Assembly (NCBI RefSeq): GCF_009765365.1
Contig: NZ_VTOM01000023.1
Location: forward strand, 40,259 to 104,258
DNA: 64,000 bases
Direction: 5' to 3'
Origin: Antarcticirhabdus aurantiaca
Lineage (GTDB): Bacteria; Pseudomonadota; Alphaproteobacteria; Rhizobiales; Rhizobiaceae
Both the position numbers and the translations under genes were made by a program. Shown here piece after piece: positions 30,311-38,762 of the stretch (position 1 is its first letter; every line of letters begins with the position of its first letter). Under the pieces are notes generated by a model. It had not been told where the DNA came from. It saw only the letters and a program-made list of their open reading frames with translations, and ran no database searches.

Positions 30311-30840
30311 GAATGCCCTCGACAGGGGCGAATCCGTAACGGTTACGGATTTGCCACCGTCGCCAGTTCGGACGCGCAGAAGTGTGGGCGCACTCACTTT
30401 TGAGGTCTCCTCCGTTGGAGGAAACCTCGGTTCCAACCGGACGCTCGGATCGTAGTGTCGGCCGAGGTCTCCACCGTTGGTGGGAACCTCTCATCGCGCG
30501 GGATTGCACAGTGCAGACTTCCACCAATGGTGGGAGTCGAGAGCACGCGCTCGCCGCACCGTAAGCCGAGTCGCGAAGCCTGAGCCTCGCGCCGCCGCTA
30601 GCAGAGGGTTACTCCGTTGGAGGAGACCTGCGACCACCCCGACAACATCGGGTTGGTTGGCGTCCCAGCGGCGGACGCCGATGGGTGTCACCAGAACCGG
30701 GGGCCCATATCTCCCAGATGTGGGGGATGGCGTCACACCGTTCGGCACCAAGGTATGGTCATCATGACCACACCTCCGGGTATACGCATCACGCATACCC
30801 CTTGCCGTCATCTCGCGGGCATTGCCATGATGGCAACACC
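30295..30840. repeat. Gene-free array of inverted repeats
   Basis: The stretch 30159-30878 has no supportable gene but is crowded with dyads. Examples are 30295-30310 (perfect 16-mer), 30331-30351 (aatccgtaa-cgg-ttacggatt), 30402-30428, 30464-30490, 30516-30538, 30605-30629, 30659-30679 (seven-base stem), a perfect 15-mer tggtcatcatgacca near 30756-30770, ggg-tat...ata-ccc near 30778-30800, and ttgccatgatggcaa near 30821-30835. Four of them (30402-30629) share the core CTCCWCCGTTGGWGG or close variants, with centres 62, 50 and 90 bases apart. The others differ in sequence. Confidence 0.75.
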
Positions 30841-30878
30841 TCTCGGTCGCTCTGAACTCGCGCCGCACTGGATGTCCA

Positions 30879-31088
30879 ATGAACTCCGTCCCCCTGCTCG
30901 GCTGGGCCCTCCTCATCGCCGTGCCCCTATCCGCGTTCTGGATGCTGTCTCAACCCCGACCGAAGAGGCGCCGACGCGGCAGCGATTCCGGTGGATCCGG
31001 TGACGACGGCTCTGCGGGCGGCTTCTCCCACCACTGCGACGGCGGGTCCGACGGCGGCGGAGATGGTGGCGGAGGCGGCGGCGACTGA
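30879..31088 (+). CDS. Small membrane protein with Gly/Asp-rich tail
   Basis: 69 residues: an N-terminal helix (VPLLGWALLIAVPLSAFWML), a basic stop-transfer run (KRRRRG), then a low-complexity Ser/Gly/Asp tail with SHHCDGG. Small proteins of this build occur in many alphaproteobacteria but have no known function. It is the first gene after the inverted-repeat array. The start has no strong ribosome site. Confidence 0.55.
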   Translation: MNSVPLLGWALLIAVPLSAFWMLSQPRPKRRRRGSDSGGSGDDGSAGGFSHHCDGGSDGGGDGGGGGGD

Positions 31089-31140
31089 GCGTTGCCATCC
31101 GTCATCCATTGCCAGATTATATGCAGGTGCGCTTGTCCGC

Positions 31141-31392
31141 TTAGCTCAGCACGAGATCGAAGGAGCGGATGAGGGGCACCTCACCGCCATCGATCTCAGC
31201 TCGCTTCTTCGCCTTCGCCAGGGCATCGGTTGCGAGTGCCTCAGGCATGTCGCTGAGCTGCTGAACCGCCGATCGTGAGACACGGAAGCGGCCGCAGGTC
31301 GGGCACGTGAACTCGGCGAAGTCGCCCGTGCTCGACTGATCCTGCTGTGCGGGCTCGTTGGTCACGGGACATTGTTCGTTTGTCGAGGACAT
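31141..31392 (-). CDS. Small zinc-ribbon-like protein
   Basis: 83 residues. A CPTCGRFRVSR motif gives one Cys pair; another Cys occurs near the N-terminus (NEQCPVTNE). The C-terminal half is helical. The start at 31392 is chosen for the ribosome site aaggagatccg. Probably a small element-encoded metal- or nucleic-acid-binding protein; no specific family recognised. Confidence 0.6.
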   Translation of the reverse strand: MSSTNEQCPVTNEPAQQDQSSTGDFAEFTCPTCGRFRVSRSAVQQLSDMPEALATDALAKAKKRAEIDGGEVPLIRSFDLVLS

Positions 31393-31549
31393 CGGATCTC
31401 CTTGTGCCGGCGGATTGAGGCGATGGCCCGAACACCGGCATAGCCCAACGGCATGCAAGGCGTTCGGTTCGCGTGGCCCTTGATGCTGGAAGGAACGCTC
31501 GAGCGCTGGCCAGCTTGTCCCCTGACAAGTCACCAGCAGGAGAAGCCCC

Positions 31550-31726
31550 GTGGCAATCGCACCGCAGAGATCTAAAGGCGTTCGCTGGCTCTACATTATT
31601 ATCGCGCTGGTCGTAGTGCTCGGCCTCGCCTACTGGTTCACGAACTACAACGCAGGCACCACAACGGACCGCGCCGCACCGGGAGCCGCACCCGCAGCCG
31701 CTCCGGCGGCGACGACCTCGAACTAG
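31550..31726 (+). CDS. Very small single-span membrane protein
   Basis: 58 residues from a GTG at 31550, with aggaga eight bases upstream. A basic N-terminus (APQRSKGVRW) precedes one membrane helix (LYIIIALVVVLGLAYWF), and a Thr/Ala/Pro-rich tail follows. The length and composition resemble small uncharacterised rhizobial membrane proteins. It is divergent from the zinc-ribbon gene, with about 157 bases between the starts. Confidence 0.6.
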   Translation: MAIAPQRSKGVRWLYIIIALVVVLGLAYWFTNYNAGTTTDRAAPGAAPAAAPAATTSN

Positions 31727-31745
31727 TGGCCCCCGGCACTTGATG

Positions 31746-31772
31746 GGGTTTGCGCCACGGTGGCGCGAACCC
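31746..31772. terminator. Long hairpin between convergent genes
   Basis: A 13-base-pair stem (one G-U pair) with a single-base loop lies between the small membrane gene and the convergent gene at 31807. No T run follows on either strand. It may act as a bidirectional terminator. Confidence 0.5.
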
Positions 31773-31806
31773 ACTCCATGATTGCTCCTGGGTTTGAAGA
31801 CGGACG

Positions 31807-32238
31807 TTACGCCGCCTCGGCGACCATCTTCCCGGGATCAGGCCACAGCAGCCTCTCCAGATCCAGATAGAGAAGCGCGCGCAGCGAACCCCTTACCGGC
31901 CACGGACGGCACTCCACGGCCCGCAGGCGCGCCTTCTCGAGGTCGATGCGGTTGAGGGCGGCTTGGAAGGCCCTTGGCTCAGCGCGCCAGGCGGGACACG
32001 AGATCAGCACGTCCGAGACCGAGGCGATGACCTCGCTCCAAAGCGCCTCGCAATTGTGCTCGCTCTCGCGCAGGCAGTGGAGCACGAAGCGAAGGTGCGC
32101 CTCGCCGTGCTCGGTCAGGATCTCGGTCAGAGCGCCGCGAGCATGTGTCTCGCCGGGGCGGCGACGGCGAGATGTCGGCACGATGCGGATGCCAGCCTCG
32201 GCGCAGATGGCGGCTAAGCGGTCAGTGGATTCGAGCAT
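31807..32238 (-). CDS. Conserved hypothetical protein
   Basis: 143 residues, helical and Arg-rich, no membrane segment. The N-terminal part contains SRRRRPGETHARGALTEILT followed by EHGEAHLRFVLHCLRESE, a pattern I associate with uncharacterised proteins on rhizobial plasmids and prophages. The ATG at 32238 was preferred over one 14 codons upstream because the upstream codons are unlike the rest. Function unknown. Confidence 0.55.
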   Translation of the reverse strand: MLESTDRLAAICAEAGIRIVPTSRRRRPGETHARGALTEILTEHGEAHLRFVLHCLRESEHNCEALWSEVIASVSDVLISCPAWRAEPRAFQAALNRIDLEKARLRAVECRPWPVRGSLRALLYLDLERLLWPDPGKMVAEAA

Positions 32239-32437
32239 GTGGGATCCCCGCGCGAGATGCCCGGTAACATAGCACCACACGCGCTAGGCGGAAGGCACGG
32301 AGATGAGGCGCTGGGATCGCTTTGAGCTGCCATCGGCACCCGGTTGCTTACAGCTTCGGGGTGCGTCCGATTGGCTGTAGGAAATCGGTGACCACTTCCA
32401 TATAAATCCGGATGAGTGAGGGGGACGCAGCAGTCGA

Positions 32438-32989
32438 ATGATACCTGGATTCAACCAGTCCGGTGTGCTGCCGCCATTCGTTGGCGCGGATCCGACGCAG
32501 CGCACGGGCATGTCGCCTTACATCGCCGACATGCCCCAAGTGGTAGCCCGCTTCTCACAGACACATGAACGCCGAGCGATCCTCTCAGGCGTACTCAATT
32601 ACCGGCAGGAGCTTTATCAAGCTGGTTTCACCAGTGGCGTGCAATGGTTTGATGGCAGCTTCGTAGAGGATGTTGAAACGCAGCAAGGTCGAGCGCCGCG
32701 GGACATTGACGTTGTCACGATTGCCGATCGACCCGCGATCGCCCTGGCGGACTTCCGCGCGTTTGTTCAGCAAAACCTCCACTTGTTCGATCCCCAGCGG
32801 CTGAAGCAACAGCATAAAGTAGACGGCTATTTCATCGACCTCGGAAAACTCGATAAGGTGCTTCTGGTCAATGATATCTGCTACTGGTATGGTCTTTTCT
32901 CGCATCGACGCCAGACGTCGCTCTGGAAGGGCATGCTGCAGGTTCCCCTCGATCCAGCGAATGATGCCATCGCTCGGCTCTTTGTGTAG
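32438..32989 (+). CDS. DUF6932-type nucleotidyltransferase-like protein
   Basis: 183 residues. The start MIPGFNQSGVLPPFVGADP is the N-terminal signature of DUF6932 proteins. A nucleotidyltransferase core follows: GSF at residues 73-75 and the acidic pair DID at 89-91, spaced as in MNT-type folds. The C-terminal part (WYGLFSHRRQTSLWKGML) is also typical. Base composition is visibly less GC-rich than the chromosomal genes. The next gene starts 7 bases after its stop, so the two are cotranscribed. Its location at the element end suggests cargo such as defence or toxin-antitoxin; that is inference. Confidence 0.75.
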   Translation: MIPGFNQSGVLPPFVGADPTQRTGMSPYIADMPQVVARFSQTHERRAILSGVLNYRQELYQAGFTSGVQWFDGSFVEDVETQQGRAPRDIDVVTIADRPAIALADFRAFVQQNLHLFDPQRLKQQHKVDGYFIDLGKLDKVLLVNDICYWYGLFSHRRQTSLWKGMLQVPLDPANDAIARLFV

Positions 32990-32996
32990 GTGAACG

Positions 32997-33938
32997 ATGA
33001 TGCTTAAACGTTTGGAATTGCAAGCACTTCAGGCAGACCTCCAAACTGTAAGCTCTCTCCTCGGAGCCAGGACGGAGGAAGAGGATCCTATCGGCTTCCT
33101 GCAGTTCAGCTATCGTCGAGATGAACTCACGCGACAGATCGAAGATCTTGCCGATCTGCATGTCTCGACCGCGAACGTCGGGTTGTTTTTCGGCGGGCAG
33201 CCGGTGCTGGGATCGCGCGGGATCGACGCGACCTTCGGCAGCAAGGCTATCGAACAGTTTCAGATGCTGGTGTCGACAAAGTACGGCGCGACGAATGGCG
33301 CTGTCGGCTCCCGTGGACGGCTACCTCGTCGCGATCAATCCGAACTTCTAGTCACGGATGTGGTCAGAGGCTCTTTCGGCTTCGTCATGGAAGAGAACGG
33401 TGATGCCGACCTCGTTGATAGCGGGCTGAAGCACGCTGTTGCAGAGGTAGTCGACCTTATCTACAGGCTCGGAGCGCCGGACGAGGAAGCTTTCGAGGCA
33501 GGGCTCGAGAGCCTCGACAACCGGCTGCTCACCGCGCTCAAGAACTTCTTTCACACTCTGGATGACGCAGGTGCGACCATCAGGTTGGTGGAAGATACGC
33601 GTGACTTCTCTTTGATGCGGGACAGCGTCACCAGAGCTCGCGAACGGACCGATGGCTTGGCGATCACGGAGGATCGGAACGTCCAAATTCAAGGTCGGCT
33701 CTACCTTCTGCCAGATGCTCATCGCTTCGAACTCCACCCGTCCAACGGCGATCCGACAGTCCGTGGCACGTTTACAGAGTTGAGTCTGGAAGGCGTCGCT
33801 GATGCTGACGGTCGGATTCCACCAGGAGTGATCGGCGAAACATGGCTGGTTGATCTAGCCGTTCGCACCGTCCGCGTGCCGAATCGGGATGATCGACATA
33901 CCTACCGGATTGCCCGTATGAGACGGGCCGGCATCTAA
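32997..33938 (+). CDS. Unknown partner of the DUF6932 protein
   Basis: 313 residues, unrecognised. The N-terminal 50 residues look like a helical hairpin or coiled coil (LKRLELQALQADLQTVSSLL and RRDELTRQIEDLAD). A central region contains STANVGLFFGGQPVLGSRGI, and the C-terminal part is probably beta-rich (LYLLPDAHRFELHP, TFTELSLEGVADADG, TWLVDLAVRTVRVPN). No membrane segment. It follows the nucleotidyltransferase-like gene by 7 bases, and its ATG may be 32997 or 33000. The pair looks like one functional unit. Confidence 0.7.
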   Translation: MMLKRLELQALQADLQTVSSLLGARTEEEDPIGFLQFSYRRDELTRQIEDLADLHVSTANVGLFFGGQPVLGSRGIDATFGSKAIEQFQMLVSTKYGATNGAVGSRGRLPRRDQSELLVTDVVRGSFGFVMEENGDADLVDSGLKHAVAEVVDLIYRLGAPDEEAFEAGLESLDNRLLTALKNFFHTLDDAGATIRLVEDTRDFSLMRDSVTRARERTDGLAITEDRNVQIQGRLYLLPDAHRFELHPSNGDPTVRGTFTELSLEGVADADGRIPPGVIGETWLVDLAVRTVRVPNRDDRHTYRIARMRRAGI

Positions 33939-33971
33939 AAACCAAACGGGACCCAGACGGTGCAATCGCGC

Positions 33972-34268
33972 CTATTGCGGGCAACCCTGATCCGCGCTCC
34001 CGTCACCAACCGCTACGCCGCACTCCATGATGGTTGCGATCACGTCCTCGGCCGCTGGCGATCTCAGGCGCTTGCAGGCCACCGTGGCGCTGGCAACTTC
34101 GTCGAGAGGCTCCATCGGCTTCCCGCGCGCTTGCCGCAGCTCGATGACGTGGCGCTTGATGCACATCTCATATTTGCCGTCGGCGCCACGATACTTCTGC
34201 GGCAGGAGTTGCTGAGCGGCGGCAGGGCTGGCTGCGAGCATGGCGACGGCAAGAGCAATCCTCATCAT
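33972..34268 (-). CDS. Small secreted protein
   Basis: 98 residues with a signal peptide (MRIALAVAMLAASPAAA) and a mature part containing four Cys residues (MCIKRH, VACKRL, MECGVA, QGCPQ), which suggests disulfides in the periplasm. No family recognised. It converges on the cargo pair with a 33-base gap. Starts at 34268 and 34265 are both possible. Confidence 0.6.
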   Translation of the reverse strand: MMRIALAVAMLAASPAAAQQLLPQKYRGADGKYEMCIKRHVIELRQARGKPMEPLDEVASATVACKRLRSPAAEDVIATIMECGVAVGDGSADQGCPQ

Positions 34269-34354
34269 GGTCGACGTTCCTCCTGCTGTGCCTGAGCGCC
34301 ACCTCTAGCGTCCCTCAGCAGCCTCGTGTCGGCCGCCTCGTGAGCCGAAGGGCG

Positions 34355-35140
34355 TCACGGCTGCTGACGAACAACCATATCATCGATCTGGCGAATCCGC
34401 CGGCGGATGGCGCTGAGCTCCTCCTCTGCAAGTTCCTCGAATTGCAGGAAGGCTGCCACAGCGTCCGACCATCGTCCGTCAAGCTCATCTGCTGCGAACG
34501 CCGCTGCCTCCTCCATCTCCGCGTAGCGATCTTCACCGGGCCAATACTCGTCAGGCGGGTAGAAGTGAACCGGCTGAATGATTGTGCCAAGACATCTATT
34601 GAGTAGTTCAAGGGAGGAAATGATCCGGTGCCTTTGGGCCTCAATGCGATCAGTTCCAAGCATTAAGGCTTGTGAGTTCCGGAGGTTTCTGAAGGTGGAT
34701 GCTATTTCATGCTCGCGGTTGTGCACCCACTGCATATCAAGGGGACGGCGAAATGATCCATGCTCTTGGTCGAAAGCATGATCGAAATTGCTGAGTGTTC
34801 TCGAGATTCTCTCTCGGTCTTCTGCGATTAGCATCTCAAGAGCTGCAAGGCGTTCGGCGATGATCTCCCGAGAGGCGATCTCGTTCTGCTGGGCCATGCG
34901 ACCGAGCTGCATCCACACGGGCCGCAGTGCCAGCATGGCAGCCAGCAGAGCGATGATGCCGGCAACGAGGGTCTGCATCTCCTTGAACAGCCGGAAGAGG
35001 ATGCATGTCTTCCAACCACGGACAGGATCATCCTGGCTCGGCGCATAGCAGGTGAGCTCACCCGCCCCGATGAGGACGGCCACCATGATGAGCACGGCGA
35101 TCGTCAGCACGATGTACGAGCTGTTTGGCAGGATCTTCAC
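34355..35140 (-). CDS. Membrane protein with cytoplasmic helical domain
   Basis: 261 residues. Two membrane helices at the N-terminus (SYIVLTIAVLIMVAVLIGAG and TLVAGIIALLAAMLALRPVW) are followed by a long helical region (MAQQNEIASREIIAERLAAL onward). The second helix and what follows resemble uncharacterised membrane proteins also found on other mobile elements. A second protein with the same general plan is at 44364-44975. Function unknown; an effector, sensor or exclusion role is possible. Confidence 0.65.
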   Translation of the reverse strand: MKILPNSSYIVLTIAVLIMVAVLIGAGELTCYAPSQDDPVRGWKTCILFRLFKEMQTLVAGIIALLAAMLALRPVWMQLGRMAQQNEIASREIIAERLAALEMLIAEDRERISRTLSNFDHAFDQEHGSFRRPLDMQWVHNREHEIASTFRNLRNSQALMLGTDRIEAQRHRIISSLELLNRCLGTIIQPVHFYPPDEYWPGEDRYAEMEEAAAFAADELDGRWSDAVAAFLQFEELAEEELSAIRRRIRQIDDMVVRQQP

Positions 35141-35351
35141 GAGGTCGGCTCAGCTGCTGTCGGGCGGGGCGCGCGCCGCCGGCAGGCTATCAGGAGCCGG
35201 CGACGCACGCTCGAAGCAGTGATGCCCTTATGGCGAAGCTACAATCAACCCCGCTACGAACAGCATCGTCGCCGCAGGTGAGGATAGGATCCGCACATCC
35301 CCCTCCTGAAGGCCGCAGCCGTTGCCAGATGCGGCCACAACCGGGTCATTA

Positions 35352-35744
35352 TCAGTCCGAGAAGTTCGCCATGTTGGCGGCGAAGCTGTCGATCTGGTCC
35401 GCGACGAAGGGCAGGGTCTTCATGAGGCCGAGGACGTTCTCCGGCGTCGCTTCGGGGCGCTCGCCGTTGAGGGTGACGCCGTCGGCCCACGTCCAGCCGG
35501 CCACCGCGGCGGCGATCTGCTCTTGCGCCTGGCGCTCCAGAGCCTCGGCGGATCGGAAGCGCTTCGGGTTCCGGATGCGCTCGTTCGTCACCTCGTTCTG
35601 ACAGGCGCGCATTTTCACGCCCTGGTAGCCGAGTACCTTCACCGTCAGGCCGATCGGCTTCTGCGTGACGGGGTGGAGGATGTCCAGATCGGCGCCTTCG
35701 TCCTGCCGGTCGTAGATCTTGGAGAGGTCGGAGAGGTCGGTCAT
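35352..35744 (-). CDS. Phage tail-type accessory protein
   Basis: 130 residues. The N-terminus (LSKIYDRQDEGADLDILHPV and TQKPIGLTVKVLGYQG) matches a family of small tail or tail-assembly proteins in rhizobial prophages that sit near the tape measure. The C-terminus is LMKTLPFVADQIDSFAANMA. It is the last tail-type gene before the cargo region; the minor tail and host-specificity genes expected further on are absent. Confidence 0.6.
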   Translation of the reverse strand: MTDLSDLSKIYDRQDEGADLDILHPVTQKPIGLTVKVLGYQGVKMRACQNEVTNERIRNPKRFRSAEALERQAQEQIAAAVAGWTWADGVTLNGERPEATPENVLGLMKTLPFVADQIDSFAANMANFSD

Positions 35745-35768
35745 GGTGGTTCCTTGGTCGTGGGGGAG

Positions 35769-36512
35769 TCAGGCCGCGCATTCGCGGGTCATCTTCGCCT
35801 GCCGGCGGCGCTCGGCGCGGTTCTGTGCGGGCAAGGGGATGACGTTGGAGGCCGAGGCCGCCGGCATCCCCGCGGCGGGGCGGATGGGGTGGCCGACACG
35901 GTCTTCCGGCCAGGTCTTGAGGATCTGGTGGGTGATGCCGGTGCGTCGAACGAGCGTCAGCATGACGTGGCCGCCGACGACGAGGTTGCCGCTCGCACGA
36001 TCCGCGTCGGACTCGGCCTCGCCGCGGTAAAGGCGCTGACGCTCTACCAGAGCGACGCCGTCGCGCATGACATCGAAGCGCGAGCGGTCGATCGGCGCCT
36101 CGCCCATCAGCGGCATTCGGATCGTCGCCGGCTCCCCGAAGGGCTGCTCAAGCTCACTGGCGAACATGACGAGGCGGGCGCGGTCCTGGTCTGTCGACCA
36201 CCCCGCCATCGCAACCAGGATCTCGCGTCCGCCCTGCTCCTCGAGGAAGTCGGCATAGACCGCGTGCCAGTCCTGGAACCACGCCCCGCCCTCAGCCGAA
36301 ATGTGATCGATGTCCTCGAAGTCTCGGGCCAGAAGGCGGGCAAGTGCTTTGTGCCCTGCCGAGGCCCCGGATACCGCCAGGACGATGTTCGGTCCCTTGA
36401 TCGTCTGGCACTTCGGACCGATCCGCCGGACGATACCCTGGCGGTCGTAGGAGGCGCCATCGGTCAGGATGACGGCGGCATCGTCGTAGCGGATTGCGTT
36501 CAGGGCGGTCAT
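35769..36512 (-). CDS. Phage-associated Ntn-hydrolase-fold protein
   Basis: 247 residues. The N-terminal stretch ALNAIRYDDAAVILTDGASY followed by a beta-rich domain (NIVLAVSGASAGHKALARLL) resembles phage proteins with a proteasome/HslV-like fold. No N-terminal Thr or Ser is exposed unless the start region is processed, so catalysis is uncertain. The C-terminal 50 residues are a Pro/Ala linker and a basic tail (RAERRRQAKM). It overlaps the tape measure gene by four bases. Confidence 0.55.
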   Translation of the reverse strand: MTALNAIRYDDAAVILTDGASYDRQGIVRRIGPKCQTIKGPNIVLAVSGASAGHKALARLLARDFEDIDHISAEGGAWFQDWHAVYADFLEEQGGREILVAMAGWSTDQDRARLVMFASELEQPFGEPATIRMPLMGEAPIDRSRFDVMRDGVALVERQRLYRGEAESDADRASGNLVVGGHVMLTLVRRTGITHQILKTWPEDRVGHPIRPAAGMPAASASNVIPLPAQNRAERRRQAKMTRECAA

Positions 36513-38224
36513 TCGCCGGTCTCCTCTTCGAAGGTGATGCCGATGTCCCGGAGGGGGGCGGCGATCTTGCGCTCGGCCTCGGGAAGCTTCGCGATGGACG
36601 TCTCGAAATCGAGGTTGGCCATGAACTCCGCTCGGCGGTCGGTCAGAGCCTTTTCCTTGTTGAGGGCGGCCAGACGGTCGGTCATGGTGCTGATCTCGCC
36701 GGCGGCCGTCTTGATGTCGGCGATCTGGCCGGGCGTGACGACCTGCCCGGCGGCCGCAGCGGCGCGGCGAGCCTCGGCAAGTGCGCCCATCTCGAAGCGC
36801 AGAGCCGCCGCCGCGCCCTCCGTCATGCCGAAGCCGTCGACCTGCGCCCGAAGGCTGTCGACCTCTCGCTCAATGGCGTACCTCTGACGCTCAAGGGTAT
36901 CGCTGTACCGCTCGGCCTCGGTGCGGGCCGTGCGGCGCCGCGTCGTGGTCTCCGTTAGGGCGTCAGCCTGGTCCTTGAGGGCCTTGCGGATGTCCTCCGC
37001 GCCCTCGGGGTCCATGCGGTCCATCAGGCCCCGCTCCTGGTCCCGGGTGGGAGTGCGTAGGCGCCCGCCCTTCTCGGCGATCCCCATGCGCTCCAGTGCG
37101 AGCGAGGCCTCATCGGCCCGCGCCGTGAGGCCGGCCAGCGTCTTCGTATATTCGAGCGCGGCTTCGATGGCGGTGCGCATCTCCTGGTCGTCGCCGGCCA
37201 CCTCATGCAGGTATTCCATCTGCTTGCGGAACGGGATCACGGCGTCCGTCTCGCCGCGCTTCAGCGCCTCGCGGAGCGTGTCGACCTGCTGACGGATCGG
37301 GTCGAAGAGGCGCTTAGTCGAGCCTTCGTCGAAGTCCTTGAAGCCGAACTCGAACTGCGTCGCGAAGCGATCGGTGAAGCCGACGTCGACGTTCTGCATC
37401 TCCGCCTTGATCTGCCGCTCAAGGTCCCGGCGATCAATCTCCAACTCGACGCGAAGGCCAATGGCCTGCTCCGCTTCGCCGATGGCCTCCAGCTTGGTCT
37501 TCAGGTCGTCGTACTGCGACGTCACCCGGTCCAGGATCTGACTGTGACGCTCGAGCACCGTCGCGGCGTCCGGCAAGCTGTCGCGGAAGGCATAGGCGAG
37601 CGCGCCGACCGCGGCTGTGACGCCAGCGACCGCGATGCCAACGGGGCCGAGGGCGGATGCCAGGGAGGCGCCGCCAGCGATGGCCGCGTTCTTCATGGCG
37701 ATGAGCGAGCCGCGCACGCCGCGGGGGCCGTCGCCGAGCACCTGGACGACCTGACCGGCCTGCGAGGCCATCACCTGGAACGGGCTCGCGCCCATTGCCA
37801 GCATCGTGCCGACGTCGTTGATTTGGTAGCCGAGCCCCTGAACCTGGCCCCTGGTCAGGCGGATATTGTCGTTCGCCACCTTCGCGGCGGCGCCCATCGA
37901 GGTCAGCCCACCGGACGCGGCCACGGTCGCGGCGTCGACCTTCGCCATCTCCCGGGCAAGCTGCTCGTACATGCCGCCGGTGCCCTTGAGGTGGCGCTCA
38001 AGGTCGCGTTCCATCTTGAGCTGGCGCTCGATCATGCGCGTGTGCGCGTCGACGGCCTTGCTGGCGGTTTCTGTCTTGCGGCCCGCCTGCTCTATGCCGC
38101 GCCCGAGGGCGTCCGCGGCCTTCCCGGCTTGATCCGCAGTGCGGACGACCGACTGCAGAGCAGTGTGACCTGCTTGGAGGCCGGTGGGGTCGAAGCTGAC
38201 CCGAAGGGCTGCGAGATCAGGCAC
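36509..38224 (-). CDS. Tape measure protein, short form
   Basis: 571 residues. The segment GQVQGLGYQINDVGTMLAMG followed by ASPFQVMASQAGQVVQ is the signature of the prophage tail tape-measure family (TMP_2). A hydrophobic stretch lies at about 195-225 (GGASLASALGPVGIAVAGVT), and the C-terminal half is coiled coil. In siphophages this protein sets tail length and is often longer than 700 residues, so this would be a short tail or a shortened gene. It starts inside the end of the HK97-gp10-like gene (8-base overlap). Confidence 0.85.
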   Translation of the reverse strand: MPDLAALRVSFDPTGLQAGHTALQSVVRTADQAGKAADALGRGIEQAGRKTETASKAVDAHTRMIERQLKMERDLERHLKGTGGMYEQLAREMAKVDAATVAASGGLTSMGAAAKVANDNIRLTRGQVQGLGYQINDVGTMLAMGASPFQVMASQAGQVVQVLGDGPRGVRGSLIAMKNAAIAGGASLASALGPVGIAVAGVTAAVGALAYAFRDSLPDAATVLERHSQILDRVTSQYDDLKTKLEAIGEAEQAIGLRVELEIDRRDLERQIKAEMQNVDVGFTDRFATQFEFGFKDFDEGSTKRLFDPIRQQVDTLREALKRGETDAVIPFRKQMEYLHEVAGDDQEMRTAIEAALEYTKTLAGLTARADEASLALERMGIAEKGGRLRTPTRDQERGLMDRMDPEGAEDIRKALKDQADALTETTTRRRTARTEAERYSDTLERQRYAIEREVDSLRAQVDGFGMTEGAAAALRFEMGALAEARRAAAAAGQVVTPGQIADIKTAAGEISTMTDRLAALNKEKALTDRRAEFMANLDFETSIAKLPEAERKIAAPLRDIGITFEEETGE

Positions 38225-38762
38225 GGAGGCCTCCCTTTGCTCGAACCTCGGCCACGGCTGCGTCGACGTTGGATTGCCACCGCTGGGCCGCCATCAAGAT
38301 GAAGGCCGTGCCCGGCCGCCCCTCGGTGCCGTATTCGACCGCCGCGGCGTAGCTGGCGGAGAAGGTGGCGAAGATCGGCTTGTCCCCGCTCGCGTTCAGG
38401 AGGACGAGCTCGTAGGCCACCTCGTCGAGGTCGTACGTCTTCGTCGGATCTTGGGGAGGCATGACCCGCACCTGGGGCGTGCTTTCCGACAGCATGAAGC
38501 TCGCTCGTAGGTAACCAGTATCCACGGGGAGCCGGCCCGTGCCGCCAGTGCGGGCCACAGGGCCCGAGAGCTGCCGGCGGTTTTTCCCGCGTCCGGTGGA
38601 GCCGATGCCGGCGGCGATCGCCTTCTTGGTCGAGGCCACGGACGGGCCGGGCTCGATCATCTGCCCGACGGTCGTCTGCACGGCGGTCTTGAAGACGGCG
38701 ACCATGGCCGCTTCGATCTCGCGGACCTGCTTGGCGACGTCGGCGGCGAAGGTCTGGGTCAT
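38217..38762 (-). CDS. HK97 gp10-like tail or head-tail completion protein
   Basis: 181 residues. The pattern TGRLPVDTGYLRASFML, followed by YAAAVEYGTEGRPGTAF, is typical of the HK97-gp10/minor tail completion family. These proteins act at the head-tail joint or tail terminus. It overlaps both neighbours (four bases upstream, eight bases downstream), giving a coupled tail operon. Confidence 0.75.
   Translation of the reverse strand: MTQTFAADVAKQVREIEAAMVAVFKTAVQTTVGQMIEPGPSVASTKKAIAAGIGSTGRGKNRRQLSGPVARTGGTGRLPVDTGYLRASFMLSESTPQVRVMPPQDPTKTYDLDEVAYELVLLNASGDKPIFATFSASYAAAVEYGTEGRPGTAFILMAAQRWQSNVDAAVAEVRAKGGLRA

Noticed and set aside
30402..30629. CRISPR array made of the repeated GTTGG dyads
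   Set aside because: The units are not identical, spacings are 50-90 bases and irregular, and no cas genes are in the window.
30617..31003. 128-codon frame across the inverted-repeat array
   Set aside because: No ribosome site, odd composition, and it runs through several perfect palindromes and into the small membrane gene in another frame.
35141..35351. A short frame with a strong aggaggggg ribosome-like site around 35300
   Set aside because: The possible peptide is only about 22-31 residues in either frame with no family pattern; too weak to list.
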